Positions 51,096 through 59,405 are shown, numbered from the stretch's first letter. The stretch: 64,000 nucleotides of DNA from JAEKLB01 sp050249235 (GCA_050249235.1 JBFWQW010000003.1:1-64000); one strand, 5' to 3'. Translations and numbers: made by a program. The notes: generated by a model from the sequence alone, not told the origin.

Positions 51096-52526
51096 ATGCC
51101 CGTGACCACACCGTCTGAACTGCGAAGCCGTTGGAAGTGGCGAGCCCTCGCCGTCACCGGCGGCATGGCGGCCCTCGGGCTGGCCTCGGCCGCTCCGGCG
51201 GCGGCCCAGGAGGCGGAGCTGCTGCCCGAACAGGTGCAGCAGGTCCTCAACAACACCTGGGTCTTCCTCGCCGGCGTGCTGGTCTTCTTCATGCAGGCCG
51301 GGTTCGCCCTGGTCGAAGCCGGCCTCACCAGGGCCAAGAACGTCGGCAACATCATGATGAAGAACATGATGGACTGCTGCGCCGGGGTCCTCGCCTTCCT
51401 CCTGATCGGCTACTCGATCGGGTTCGGGGACGAGGCGCTGGGTGGCTGGTTCTCGTGGGGCGGCATCGGCGTCGACGGCATCGACGCCGCCGATGGCGAC
51501 GGCCTGTGGACCTCCACCACGTTCTTCTTCCAGGCCGCGTTCGCGGCGACCGCGGCGACGATCGTCTCCGGCGCGATGGCCGAGCGGACGAAGTTCAAGT
51601 CCTACTTCATCTACTCGCTCGTCATCACGGCCGTCATCTACCCGGTCGTCCTCAGCTGGACCTGGGGCGGAGGTTGGCTGGCGCAGCGGGAGTTCCCCTT
51701 CTCCGACTTCGCCGGCTCGACCATCGTGCACGCCACCGGCGGGTGGGCCGCCCTCATGGGCGCGATGATCCTCGGTCCCCGCATCGGCAAGTACGGGGCG
51801 GACGGCAAGCCGAGGGCCATCCCAGGCCACAGCATCCCGTTCGTCGTGCTCGGTGCGCTGATCCTCTTCGTCGGCTGGTTCGGGTTCAACCCCGGCTCGG
51901 AGCTCGCCGCCGACGAGTTCGTGATGCAGATCGCGGTGAAGACCCTGGTCGCAGGAGCCGCCGGTGCGGTCGTGGCCATGCTCGTGAACTGGATGATGGA
52001 CAAGAAGCCGGACGTGTCGATGGCCGCCAACGGCCTGCTGGCCGGGCTGGTCTCGATCACCGCGCCGGTCGGCGCCGTCACCACGTCGTACGCGGTGGTC
52101 ATCGGTGCCATCGGAGGGGCGATCGTCGTCTTCGCCGTCCGGTTCTTCGACCGGATACACATCGACGACCCCGTGGGTGCGATCTCCGTCCACGGGGTCT
52201 GCGGCACGTGGGGCACCCTCTCGATCGGCCTGTTCGCCAAGTGGGACGACGCCTTCCTCGGCCGCGAGGACGCCGGCCTGTTCTACGGCGGCGGTCTGGA
52301 CCAGCTCGTGACCCAGGTCATCTTCGTGCTCGTGCACGCGGTCTGGGTCTGCGGCGCCGCCGGGCTCCTGTTCCTCGCCATCAAGAAGACGGTGGGTCTG
52401 CGGGTCAGCGCCGAGGAGGAGCTGGCCGGTCTCGACGTGGAGGAGCACGGGACCGCCGGCTACGGCCCCGAGCTGTTCACGCCGAGCCTGTCGTCCGCTC
52501 ACGCCGCTTCTCCCGTGGAGGTCTGA
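51096..52526 (+). CDS. amt: Ammonium transporter, copy 1
   Basis: A 476-aa Amt family channel with a signal-like N-terminus (LAVTGGMAALGLASAAPAAAQ) and eleven predicted helices. The pore twin-His lie in TIVHATGGWAAL and ISVHGVCGTWGTLS, and the Trp/Phe gate region is DGLWTSTTFFFQAAFAATAATIVSGAMAERT. Compared with copy 2 it is longer, has a long helical spacer with FFMQAGFALVEAGLTRAKN, and belongs to the branch resembling cyanobacterial Amt1. The ATG follows AAGGAG by 5 nt. glnK follows after 3 bases. Confidence 0.93.
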   Translation: MPVTTPSELRSRWKWRALAVTGGMAALGLASAAPAAAQEAELLPEQVQQVLNNTWVFLAGVLVFFMQAGFALVEAGLTRAKNVGNIMMKNMMDCCAGVLAFLLIGYSIGFGDEALGGWFSWGGIGVDGIDAADGDGLWTSTTFFFQAAFAATAATIVSGAMAERTKFKSYFIYSLVITAVIYPVVLSWTWGGGWLAQREFPFSDFAGSTIVHATGGWAALMGAMILGPRIGKYGADGKPRAIPGHSIPFVVLGALILFVGWFGFNPGSELAADEFVMQIAVKTLVAGAAGAVVAMLVNWMMDKKPDVSMAANGLLAGLVSITAPVGAVTTSYAVVIGAIGGAIVVFAVRFFDRIHIDDPVGAISVHGVCGTWGTLSIGLFAKWDDAFLGREDAGLFYGGGLDQLVTQVIFVLVHAVWVCGAAGLLFLAIKKTVGLRVSAEEELAGLDVEEHGTAGYGPELFTPSLSSAHAASPVEV

Positions 52527-52529
52527 ACG

Positions 52530-52871
52530 ATGCCCGTGCTCGTGACAGCAGTGATCAAGCCGTCGAAGCTCGACGACGTCCAGGCGTCCCTGAAGGCGGC
52601 GGGGGTCCAGGGCATGACGGTGACCGAGGTGAAGGGCTTCGGGCGCCAGGGAGGTCAGACGGAGACCTACCGGGGTGCCGAGTACGTGATCTCCTTCCTC
52701 CCGAAGCTGAAGGTGGAGGTCATCTGCGACGACGCCTCGGCGGGCACCGTCGTCGAGGTGCTGACCGCATCGGCCAAGACGGGCAAGATCGGCGACGGGA
52801 AGGTCTGGGCGTTCCCCCTGTCCCACCTGGTGCGGATCCGGACCGGGGAGACCGGCTCGGAAGCCGTCTGA
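52530..52871 (+). CDS. glnK: PII nitrogen regulator, copy 1
   Basis: A 113-aa GlnB/GlnK PII protein. The T-loop RQGGQTETYRGAEYVISF keeps the Tyr (Y52 here, Y51 in E. coli numbering) that is modified in many bacteria. The B-loop is TGKIGDGKVW, which binds ATP/ADP and 2-oxoglutarate. It is expected to plug the adjacent Amt channel when nitrogen is sufficient. It starts 3 bases after amt copy 1, so it is translated with it. Confidence 0.95.
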   Translation: MPVLVTAVIKPSKLDDVQASLKAAGVQGMTVTEVKGFGRQGGQTETYRGAEYVISFLPKLKVEVICDDASAGTVVEVLTASAKTGKIGDGKVWAFPLSHLVRIRTGETGSEAV

Positions 52872-52876
52872 GCGAC

Positions 52877-52926
52877 CCGGTGGTGGGGNNNNNNNNNNAT
52901 CCACGCCGATCCGGCGCCACCACCGG
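52877..52926. other. Assembly gap (10 N) inside an inverted repeat
   Basis: Bases 52889-52898 are N. On either side CCGGTGGTGG (52877-52886) and its exact complement CCACCACCGG (52917-52926) form a 10-bp inverted repeat. The gap therefore lies in the loop or upper stem of a probable terminator hairpin after glnK copy 1. The real length of the missing stretch is unknown. Confidence 0.75.
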
Positions 52927-52967
52927 CGCTCCGCCGGCCTCACTGTTCATGTAGGCGCACTCACCCT

Positions 52968-52983
52968 GAAATTCTCCCGAAAC
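52968..52983 (+). promoter_or_regulatory. Possible regulatory direct repeat before amt copy 2
   Basis: GAAAT (52968) and GAAAC (52979) are spaced by 11 bp, one helical turn, in an AT-richer patch upstream of the second amt gene. The GAAAC half-site recalls the b-site of GlnR boxes, but the alternating GTnAC half-sites are not clear, so this is only a candidate. Confidence 0.25.
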
Positions 52984-53047
52984 ACGCGCGCAGGAACCTG
53001 ACGGCCTCGTATCCCACCGACCCGGGGTACCGACCGAAAGGAATGGC

Positions 53048-54304
53048 GTGGAGCTCAACTCGGGCGATACCGCCTGGATCCTCATCTCGACGGCCTTGGT
53101 GCTCTTCATGACACCGGGGCTGGCGTTCTTCTACGGCGGGATGGTCCGCTCGAAGAACGTCCTCGCGATGCTGATGCAGAACTTCTTCGCGATGGGCCTC
53201 CTGGCCGTGCTGTGGGCGCTGGTCGTCTTCAGCCTCGCCTTCGGCAACGCCGGTGACGGCGGCTTCATCGGCAACCTCGACCACATCGGCCTGAAGGACG
53301 TGGGGCTGCTCGGCGGTGGGAACGGCGACTTCCTCGGCTTCCTCACCATCCCGTTCATCCTCTTCGCCACCTACCAGATGACGTTCGCCATCATCACGCC
53401 GGCGCTCATCACGGGTGCGACGGCGGACCGGATGAAGTTCTCCGCCTACGCCTGGTTCATCGGCCTCTGGCTGGTGCTCGTGTACGGGCCCCTCGCCCAC
53501 ATGGTCTTCGGCGGTGGGTGGCTGTTCGAGCAGGGTGCCCTCGACTTCGCCGGCGGCGCGGTGGTGCACATGAACGCCGGGGCCGCAGCGGTCGCGGTGA
53601 TCATCGTGCTCGGCGTCCGCAAGGGCTACCCGAACACGCCGATGCCGCCCCACTCGCTGCCGCTGACGCTGCTCGGAACCGGCATCCTGTGGTTCGGCTG
53701 GGCCGGGTTCAACGCCGGCTCCGCCCTCGGGGCCAACGGCCTCGCCGCCCAGGCGCTCTTCAACACCTTCGGCGCGGCGTCGGCGGCGATGCTCGGCTGG
53801 CTCGTGATCGAGAAGGTCAAGGGCGGCCACGCCACCACCCTCGGGGCGGCCTCGGGTGCGGTGGCCGGTCTGGTCGCCATCACCCCCTGCGCCGGTTTCG
53901 TCGGCAGCATGCCGGCGCTCATCATCGGCTTCGTCACCGGCATCGTCTGCTTCCTCGCCATCGGCCTGAAGAAGGCGTTCAAGCTCGACGACAGCCTCGA
54001 CGTGATCGCCGTCCACCTCGTGGGCGGGCTCGTCGGATCGCTGCTGCTCGGCCTCTTCGCCGACCCGGCCATCAACGCCGCCGTCGTCGACCCGGGCCTC
54101 TTCATCGACGGCGGCGGTGCCGCCCTCCTCGGCGACCAGCTGCTGGCCGCGGGAGTGACGTTGGCCTACTCCTTCGTGGTCAGCCTGATCATCGCCAAGG
54201 TCATCGATATGGTGATCGGGATGCGCATCAGTGAGGACGACGAAGACACCGGCCTCGACCTCGCCCTGCATGCCGAGACCGCGTATGTCGGAGGGACGAA
54301 CTGA
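53048..54304 (+). CDS. amt: Ammonium transporter, copy 2
   Basis: A 418-aa Amt channel of the classic AmtB type, without the signal-like extension of copy 1. It begins DTAWILISTALVLFMTPGLAFFYGGMV. The pore His lie in GAVVHMNAGAAAVA and IAVHLVGGLVGSLLLG, and FATYQMTFAIITPALITGATADR surrounds the gate. The short acidic C-terminal tail (ISEDDEDTGLDLALHAETAYVG) is the regulatory PII contact. The GTG start follows AAAGGA. The stop overlaps glnK copy 2 by 1 base. Confidence 0.95.
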   Translation: MELNSGDTAWILISTALVLFMTPGLAFFYGGMVRSKNVLAMLMQNFFAMGLLAVLWALVVFSLAFGNAGDGGFIGNLDHIGLKDVGLLGGGNGDFLGFLTIPFILFATYQMTFAIITPALITGATADRMKFSAYAWFIGLWLVLVYGPLAHMVFGGGWLFEQGALDFAGGAVVHMNAGAAAVAVIIVLGVRKGYPNTPMPPHSLPLTLLGTGILWFGWAGFNAGSALGANGLAAQALFNTFGAASAAMLGWLVIEKVKGGHATTLGAASGAVAGLVAITPCAGFVGSMPALIIGFVTGIVCFLAIGLKKAFKLDDSLDVIAVHLVGGLVGSLLLGLFADPAINAAVVDPGLFIDGGGAALLGDQLLAAGVTLAYSFVVSLIIAKVIDMVIGMRISEDDEDTGLDLALHAETAYVGGTN

Positions 54305-54642
54305 TGAAGCTCATCACCGCAGTCGTGAAGCCGTCCAAGCTCGACGACGTCAAGGCGGCCGTGAAGGCGGCGGGCGTCCACGGGATGACCGTGACCGAGG
54401 TGCAGGGCTTCGGCCGCCAGGCCGGGCACACCGAGACCTACCGGGGCACGGAGTACACGATCGACTTCGTGCCGAAGGTCCGGCTGGAGATCCTCGTCAG
54501 CGAGGGCGAGCTGGACGCGGTCACGGCCGCCCTGGCCGCCTCGGCCCAGACCGGCAAGATCGGTGACGGCAAGATCTGGATCACGCCGGTCGAGCAGGTC
54601 CTCCGCATCCGCACCGGCGAGCACGGCGAGGACGCCATCTGA
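54304..54642 (+). CDS. glnK: PII nitrogen regulator, copy 2
   Basis: A 112-aa PII protein. The T-loop is RQAGHTETYRGTEYTIDF with Tyr51 in place, and the B-loop is TGKIGDGKIW. It is closely similar to copy 1 but differs in the T-loop (AGH vs GGQ) and beyond, so the two may prefer different Amt partners. The ATG overlaps the amt copy 2 stop by one base. No uridylyltransferase glnD or adenylyltransferase is in the window, so the mode of modification is not shown. Confidence 0.95.
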   Translation: MKLITAVVKPSKLDDVKAAVKAAGVHGMTVTEVQGFGRQAGHTETYRGTEYTIDFVPKVRLEILVSEGELDAVTAALAASAQTGKIGDGKIWITPVEQVLRIRTGEHGEDAI

Positions 54643-54726
54643 CCCACCGGTCGAGCCGGGGCACGGTCCACCCGTGGTGGCCCGTGCCCCGGCCTGGTCA
54701 CCGGGTGACCGCCGGCGCGATCCGGC

Positions 54727-55446
54727 TCAGATCCTGACGGCGGCTCGGAGGCGGTCGACGGCGTCGGCGTCGCCGAAGACCTCGAGGCCCTCGAGCGGGC
54801 GCCGGCCCCACAGCCAGAGGTAGAGGTCGGCCGCCGGGCCACGCACCGCGGCGTCGCCCTTGGCATGGCCGGTCGCGACGGTCATGCCGGTGGGGCCCAC
54901 CCCGACGAGCCACTCGCCTTCGGTGTCGGTGGCGTGTACGTGGACGGTGACCGGCTGGCTGCCCTGGCCGGTCCAGCGGGACGACGCCAGCTCGAGGAGC
55001 TCGCCGATGCCGTCGACGGCCAACTCGGCCGGGACCGGGGTGAGCGGCCCACCGACGGCCTGCTCGACGTCGACGCGGTGCACGGTCGTCTCGTGGGTTC
55101 CCCGCCGGAGCCAGAACGCCTTCTGGCCGTCCGGGTCCGTCATGGTCCAGGTCGGGTCGCGGGGATCGGCGGTGTCGAAGGCGGCGAGGAGGGCGGCCAG
55201 CGCGGCCGGGTACACGTCGAGCGCCTTCTCCGGTGCCGGCGGCTGAGGGAGGGCGTCGTCCCGGCGGAACGGCGTCTCGGCGGTGCCGGCCAGGGCGACG
55301 GCGGTGCGGCCATGGACGAAGGCGAGGTGGCGGACCAGCTTCCGCACGTCGAAGTCCGGGCAGGCCGGGACGGCGGCATCGGGTGAACGGAGGGCGGTCT
55401 CGATGAGGAGTCGGCCCTCGCGCTCGAGGGTCTCGGACCAGTTCAC
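54727..55446 (-). CDS. MDMPI/DinB-like maleylpyruvate isomerase family protein
   Basis: A 239-aa protein of the mycothiol-dependent maleylpyruvate isomerase (MDMPI) family. The N-terminal DinB-like helix bundle contains CPDFDVRKLVRHLAFVHGRT and RRGTHETTVHRVDVEQAVG, whose His residues match the metal ligands. A C-terminal MDMPI_C domain includes GPAADLYLWLWGRRP. Most members have unknown substrates. Its presence suggests mycothiol use. The GTG start is supported by TAGGGT 6 nt upstream. Confidence 0.88.
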   Translation of the reverse strand: MNWSETLEREGRLLIETALRSPDAAVPACPDFDVRKLVRHLAFVHGRTAVALAGTAETPFRRDDALPQPPAPEKALDVYPAALAALLAAFDTADPRDPTWTMTDPDGQKAFWLRRGTHETTVHRVDVEQAVGGPLTPVPAELAVDGIGELLELASSRWTGQGSQPVTVHVHATDTEGEWLVGVGPTGMTVATGHAKGDAAVRGPAADLYLWLWGRRPLEGLEVFGDADAVDRLRAAVRI

Positions 55447-55452
55447 GTCGCG

Positions 55453-55458
55453 ACCCTA
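55453..55458 (-). promoter_or_regulatory. -10 box of the MDMPI gene
   Basis: TAGGGT on the minus strand is 6 nt before the GTG at 55446. Confidence 0.5.
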
Positions 55459-55537
55459 CGAGGTCGGCGCCGTCCCTCCTCGGGCCGCCGGCGGATCCGA
55501 CGCCGGGGCCCGCGGCCGGACCGGGCGCGCCGGTCGG

Positions 55538-55543
55538 TACCCT
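55538..55543 (+). promoter_or_regulatory. -10 box of the alpha/beta hydrolase gene
   Basis: TACCCT stands 10 nt before the ATG at 55554. Confidence 0.4.
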
Positions 55544-55553
55544 GACCGGCCGG

Positions 55554-56357
55554 ATGGCCGACGAGGGGGAGCAGGGCAGCCACCGGCCGGATCCGGACCG
55601 GGTCTCGTTCCCGTCGGGCGACGTGCTGCTCGTCGGCCACCTGGCCCGTCCCGAGCCGGGCGCGGCGGCGGCGGGTCGGCCCGGCCTCGTGCTCTGCCAC
55701 GGCTTCCCGAGCGGCCCCAAGTCGGCGTCGGCGTCGGGCCAGACCTACCCGGAGCTGGCCGACCGGCTGGCCGCCGAGGCCGGGTGGGTGGTGTTGAGCC
55801 TCGACTTCCGGGGCACCGGGGAGTCCGGCGGCAACTTCTCGCTCGGTGGCTGGCTGACCGACCTCCGTGCCGCGGTCGACCACCTCCTCGCCCTGGACGA
55901 GGTCGGCGACGTCTGGCTGTGCGGCTCGAGCACCGGCGGCTCGCTCGCCATCTGCGCCGCGGCCGAGGACGAGCGGGTTCGGGGCGTGGCCGCGCTCTCG
56001 GCCCGGGCCGACTTCGACGACTGGGCGTCGCACCCCCGCCGGTTCCTCGAGCACGCCCGCGAGATCGGGGTGATCCGCGACCCCCGGTTCCCACCCGATC
56101 CCGAGCAGTGGGTGCGGGAGCTGCGGGAGGTGCGGCCCCTCAACCTGGTGGCCAAGCTGGCGCCCCGACCGCTCCTGCTGGTCCAGGGCAGCGAGGACGA
56201 CACGGTGCCGTCGTTCGACGCCCGCGCTCTCGCCGACTGGCACGCCTCGGCCGAGCTGCGCATCATCCCCGGCGCCGGTCACCGGCTCCGGCACGACCCC
56301 CGGGCCATCGCCGTCCTGCTCGGCTGGCTCGAGCGCCAGGCCCCGCCTCCCGCCTGA
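55554..56357 (+). CDS. Alpha/beta hydrolase
   Basis: A 267-aa alpha/beta-hydrolase fold protein. The oxyanion strand is CHGFPSGP, the nucleophile elbow GSSTGG, the acid lies in QGSEDDTVP and the His in GAGHRLRHD, so the triad is complete. The family covers esterases and peptidase-like enzymes; nothing points to a particular substrate. There is no signal peptide. It is divergent from the MDMPI gene and followed by a diverged repeat element. Confidence 0.87.
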   Translation: MADEGEQGSHRPDPDRVSFPSGDVLLVGHLARPEPGAAAAGRPGLVLCHGFPSGPKSASASGQTYPELADRLAAEAGWVVLSLDFRGTGESGGNFSLGGWLTDLRAAVDHLLALDEVGDVWLCGSSTGGSLAICAAAEDERVRGVAALSARADFDDWASHPRRFLEHAREIGVIRDPRFPPDPEQWVRELREVRPLNLVAKLAPRPLLLVQGSEDDTVPSFDARALADWHASAELRIIPGAGHRLRHDPRAIAVLLGWLERQAPPPA

Positions 56358-56385
56358 CCGTCCCCCGGGCTCGTCGGGGTCGTGC

Positions 56386-56460
56386 GAGGGCGCGCCGATG
56401 GGCGCTCCCGTGGCCCGAGCATCCCGCCGCCGAAGGCGTCGCGAGCGGAACGCCGCGGGC
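56386..56460. repeat. Diverged copy of the 25133-25200 intergenic repeat
   Basis: The segment aligns with 25133-25200: both begin GAGGGCGCGCCG, share CCCGTGGCCCGAGC, and continue CG(C/G)CGCCG(G/A)AGGCG to GAGCGGA. Both lie just after a hydrolase gene. This suggests a dispersed family of non-coding repeats. Nothing else was found between 56358 and 56534. Confidence 0.6.
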
Positions 56461-56534
56461 GCTCGGCGACGGCAGGGGCCGAGAACCAGAGCCGATGTCC
56501 GCCGTCCGCGCCGCCTCGAAGGGCCCGGCCCGGT

Positions 56535-57182
56535 CTAGGGACGCGGGCCGGGCGTGGCCGCGAGGGCGTCGTCGACGGCGGCCCGGAGGCGGTGGGCCGC
56601 CTCCCGGGGGTCGTCGGCCTCCGTGAGCCACCGCACGGCCACGAACCGGCGGGCGCCGGCCGCGGCCATGGCGGCGACGGTGTCGGGCGCGGCGCCGCCG
56701 GTGACGAACCAGGGCAGGGCCTCACCCGATCCGGCCGCATGGGCCAGGTAGTCGAGGCCCGTGGCGGGCCGGGTGGGATGGGTCAGGGTGGCCAGCACCG
56801 GTCCGGCCGACAGGTAGTCGACGGGCTCGTCCCCGGCTGCGTCCCACTCGGCGGGCGAGTGGGTCGACAGCCCGACGATGGCGTCGGGCCCGAGGATCCG
56901 CCGGCACAGCGCTGGCGGGGCGTCGTCCTGGCCGACGTGGACGCCGTCGGCGCCGACCTCGAGGGCCAGGTCGGGCCGGTCGTTCAGGACGAAGGGCACG
57001 CCCAGGCCCCGGCACACCCGGAGCAGCCGGCGGGCCCGGTCGAGCAGCGGCCGGGCCTCGAGGTGCTTGTCGCGGAGCTGCACCAGGTCGACGCCCCCGG
57101 CGACGCACGCCTCGACGAACCACTCCAGGTCGGGGCGGTCGGGCGTGCACAGGTAGAGGCGGCGGTCGCCCAGGCTCGGCAC
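56535..57182 (-). CDS. thiE: Thiamine-phosphate synthase
   Basis: A 215-aa TIM-barrel enzyme that joins hydroxymethylpyrimidine diphosphate and thiazole phosphate. It has LVQLRDKH (diphosphate-binding region), LNDRPDLALEVGADGVHVGQDD, YLSAGPVLATLTHP and WFVTGGAAPDTV in the family order. Length is normal. The GTG start is supported by TAGGTT 6 nt upstream. A thiS gene lies 1.4 kb upstream on the same strand, but the plus-strand GGDEF gene separates them, so they are not one operon. Confidence 0.93.
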   Translation of the reverse strand: MPSLGDRRLYLCTPDRPDLEWFVEACVAGGVDLVQLRDKHLEARPLLDRARRLLRVCRGLGVPFVLNDRPDLALEVGADGVHVGQDDAPPALCRRILGPDAIVGLSTHSPAEWDAAGDEPVDYLSAGPVLATLTHPTRPATGLDYLAHAAGSGEALPWFVTGGAAPDTVAAMAAAGARRFVAVRWLTEADDPREAAHRLRAAVDDALAATPGPRP

Positions 57183-57188
57183 AGGGCG

Positions 57189-57194
57189 AACCTA
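57189..57194 (-). promoter_or_regulatory. -10 box of thiE
   Basis: TAGGTT on the minus strand is 6 nt before the GTG at 57182. No TPP riboswitch is possible on such a short leader and none was seen. Confidence 0.5.
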
Positions 57195-57256
57195 CCGGGG
57201 GTCGATCGCGTGACAAGTGCTACACCCGGCCCACGAACAGGCCGAAGGTTGTATTG

Positions 57257-58513
57257 ATGCCCGAGGTGCAGTCATACGGCGCCGCCCGCCGGGCCTTCCG
57301 CGTCCGCCTCGCCGAGGCGGCGGAGACGGCCGGGCGGGGCGGCGGCGACCTGATCGTCTACGTCGCGTCCTTCCTCGGGCTCACCGGGCTCTGGCAGCGG
57401 GAGGGCCCGGTTGCGGTCCGGGTGCTGATGCAGGAGCTCCACGGCCTGATCCTGGACGAGGTCCCACCCGACGGCGAGGTGGAGCAGATCGGCGAGTTCG
57501 AGATCGCCCTGTTCTTCCGGGGGTCACCCGACGAGGCGCGGGCCCTCCGCCGCCGCATCAGCGCCCTGCTCCCCGGCTCCTTCGACCTCGGCGCCGAGCA
57601 GGTGCTGCAGGCGGCGGCCTGGACGCGGGTCCCGGACGACCAGATCGCCACCGGCGACCTGCTGTGGGACACCTGCATCCGGGCCATGCGGGCCCGGTCG
57701 AACATCAGCCACGCCGCCATGGGCGCCACGATGGGCCGCGATCCGCAGCTCGACGTGCTCATCCCCCGCGTCCTCGAGCACAGCCTGGCCGGGTACGGCC
57801 TCGACGCCGCCGCCATCGAGGTCGGCGACCGCACCTGGGTGCGCTCGGTCGGGCCGGAGGGCGACGAGCGACCCGGTCGGCCGCCGGACGGCGCCTGGGC
57901 GCTGTGGACCGGGGCCCGCTCGGTCGGACGGTTCCTGTGGTGGGGGCGTCGCGGCGCGCCCCATCGGACCACGCTCGAAGAAGGGCTCACGTCCGTCGCC
58001 CGGGCCGTCGAGCGCGGCCTGGAGCTGGAGGAGACGGAGCACCGGGCCCGGCGCGACGCGCTGACCGGCCTCCTCAACCGGGACGGCCTGGCCCGGGCCA
58101 TGGACGCGGTCGCCCGCCCGTGCTCGATCGCCGTGGTCGACATCGACCACTTCAAGGCCGTCAACGACCGCTACGGGCACCGGGTGGGCGACCGCATGCT
58201 GGTGGCGCTGGCCGACCTGCTCCGCCTCGGCGGACGGTCGGTCGACCTCGTGGCCCGGTGGGGCGGCGAGGAGCTCGTCGTCGTGATGCCGGGCACGAGC
58301 CCCGAGGGCGCCGCCGCGGCCCTGCGCCGCTACCTGGTCGACGCCGGCGCGACGATCGCCGTCGGCGAGGTCGTGCTCTCCTTCTCGGCCGGGGTGGTGG
58401 AGCTCACCGACGAGGGCGACGAGGCCTTCGCCGCCGCCGTGCACGCCGCCGACCTGGCCATGTACGAGGCCAAGCGGGCCGGGCGGGGCCGGGTCACGGT
58501 CGGCGTGCCCTGA
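57257..58513 (+). CDS. Diguanylate cyclase with degenerate N-terminal GGDEF
   Basis: A 418-aa protein. The C-terminal GGDEF domain (~255-418) has DALTGLLNR, DIDHFKAVNDRYGHRVGD and active site GGEEL, with an intact inhibitory site RSVD 5 residues before it, so it should make c-di-GMP. The N-terminal ~145 residues look like a second, decayed GGDEF domain (IGEFEIALFF where GGDEF would be). The ~100-residue middle may be a GAF-like sensor. There is no membrane helix. The start is ATG 57257, with TTG 57254 and GTG 57263 possible. Confidence 0.85.
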   Translation: MPEVQSYGAARRAFRVRLAEAAETAGRGGGDLIVYVASFLGLTGLWQREGPVAVRVLMQELHGLILDEVPPDGEVEQIGEFEIALFFRGSPDEARALRRRISALLPGSFDLGAEQVLQAAAWTRVPDDQIATGDLLWDTCIRAMRARSNISHAAMGATMGRDPQLDVLIPRVLEHSLAGYGLDAAAIEVGDRTWVRSVGPEGDERPGRPPDGAWALWTGARSVGRFLWWGRRGAPHRTTLEEGLTSVARAVERGLELEETEHRARRDALTGLLNRDGLARAMDAVARPCSIAVVDIDHFKAVNDRYGHRVGDRMLVALADLLRLGGRSVDLVARWGGEELVVVMPGTSPEGAAAALRRYLVDAGATIAVGEVVLSFSAGVVELTDEGDEAFAAAVHAADLAMYEAKRAGRGRVTVGVP

Positions 58514-58554
58514 TCCGTCCGCGGGCCGGCCCCCTCGGCCGGCGCGGGGTGGGC

Positions 58555-58776
58555 TCAGCCGCCGGCGACGGCCCGGACCAGCTCGACCCGGTCGCCGTCG
58601 ACGAGGACGGTCGTGGCCAGGTCGCGGCGCAGCATCGGCTCCCGGTTGCGCTCCACCACCACCCAGCGCCCGTCGAGGCCGAGCTGGACGAGCAGGTCGT
58701 CGACGGAGGTGCCCCGGGCGACCTCCGTGTCGGTGCCGTTGACCGTGACGTGCACGGTGGCAGCTGGCTCGGCCAC
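58555..58776 (-). CDS. thiS: Sulfur carrier protein ThiS
   Basis: A 73-aa ubiquitin-fold sulfur carrier for the thiazole part of thiamine. It starts VHVTVNGTDTEVARGTSV, has VVVERNREPMLRRDL in the middle and ends in VRAVAGG. The terminal Gly-Gly is thiocarboxylated. The GTG start is 10 bases after the stop of the upstream repair gene, so the two may be co-transcribed. thiG, thiO and thiF are not in the window. Confidence 0.92.
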   Translation of the reverse strand: MAEPAATVHVTVNGTDTEVARGTSVDDLLVQLGLDGRWVVVERNREPMLRRDLATTVLVDGDRVELVRAVAGG

Positions 58777-58786
58777 GGTGGCGGGG

Positions 58787-59374
58787 TCAGGCGGGTGCGT
58801 CGGTCTTGCCCTTGCCGGCGGCCTTCATGGCCTTCTTGAAGGCCCGGACCTCCTCGAGGTGCTCGGGCGAGTCGGCGTCCGCCACGGAGCGCCGGACGGC
58901 GTCGGAGAACGGGGCCGCAGCCGCCTCCCAGCCGGGCGGCCGGACGCCGAGCCGCTTGGCCAGCACGGCCAGGAAGATCTTGGCCTTCTCGCCGCCGAAG
59001 CCGGGGAGCGCCTTGAGCCGGGCGAGCAGCTCGTCGCCGCTGGCGACGCCGGTCCACACGTTGGCCGCGTCGCCGCCGTACTGGTCGACGACGACCCGGC
59101 ACAGCTCGTGGGCCCGCTTGGCCATCGAACCGGGGTAGCGGTGCAGTGCGGGCCGCTCCTTGAAGGTGGCCTCGACGAGCTCGGGGTCCATCGCCGCCAC
59201 GGTGGCGGCGTCGAGCGAGCCGCCGAGGCGCTCGCGCAGCCGGGCCGGGGAGGCGAAGGCCCACTCCATCGGCACCTGCTGGTCGAGCAGCATCCCGAGG
59301 AGCAGGGCCAGCGGATCGTCGTGCAGGAGCCGGTCCGCCTCCGCGTCGCCGGTGATGAAGAAGGTGCCGGTCAT
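58787..59374 (-). CDS. HhH-GPD-type base excision repair family protein
   Basis: A 195-aa protein of the actinobacterial HhH-GPD family. It has LGMLLDQQVPMEWAFASPARL near residue 30 (compare the QQT helix of glycosylases) and LKALPGFGGEKAKIFLAVLAKRLG as the helix-hairpin-helix. There is no Fe-S loop. The catalytic Asp of standard glycosylases is not obvious, so activity is uncertain. The Lys-rich C-terminus FKKAMKAAGKGKTDAPA may help DNA binding. The ATG start is supported by a -10 box 6 nt upstream. Confidence 0.85.
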   Translation of the reverse strand: MTGTFFITGDAEADRLLHDDPLALLLGMLLDQQVPMEWAFASPARLRERLGGSLDAATVAAMDPELVEATFKERPALHRYPGSMAKRAHELCRVVVDQYGGDAANVWTGVASGDELLARLKALPGFGGEKAKIFLAVLAKRLGVRPPGWEAAAAPFSDAVRRSVADADSPEHLEEVRAFKKAMKAAGKGKTDAPA

Positions 59375-59380
59375 GGGCTC

Positions 59381-59386
59381 ACGGTA
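59381..59386 (-). promoter_or_regulatory. -10 box of the HhH-GPD gene
   Basis: TACCGT on the minus strand is 6 nt before the ATG at 59374. Confidence 0.5.
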
Positions 59387-59405
59387 GCGGGACGCCCAGA
59401 GACCG

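Noticed and set aside
50785..51105. 106-codon plus-strand frame before amt copy 1
   Set aside because: It overlaps the transporter's ribosome site and start, shows no domain, and high third-position GC is expected by chance in this GC-rich stretch.
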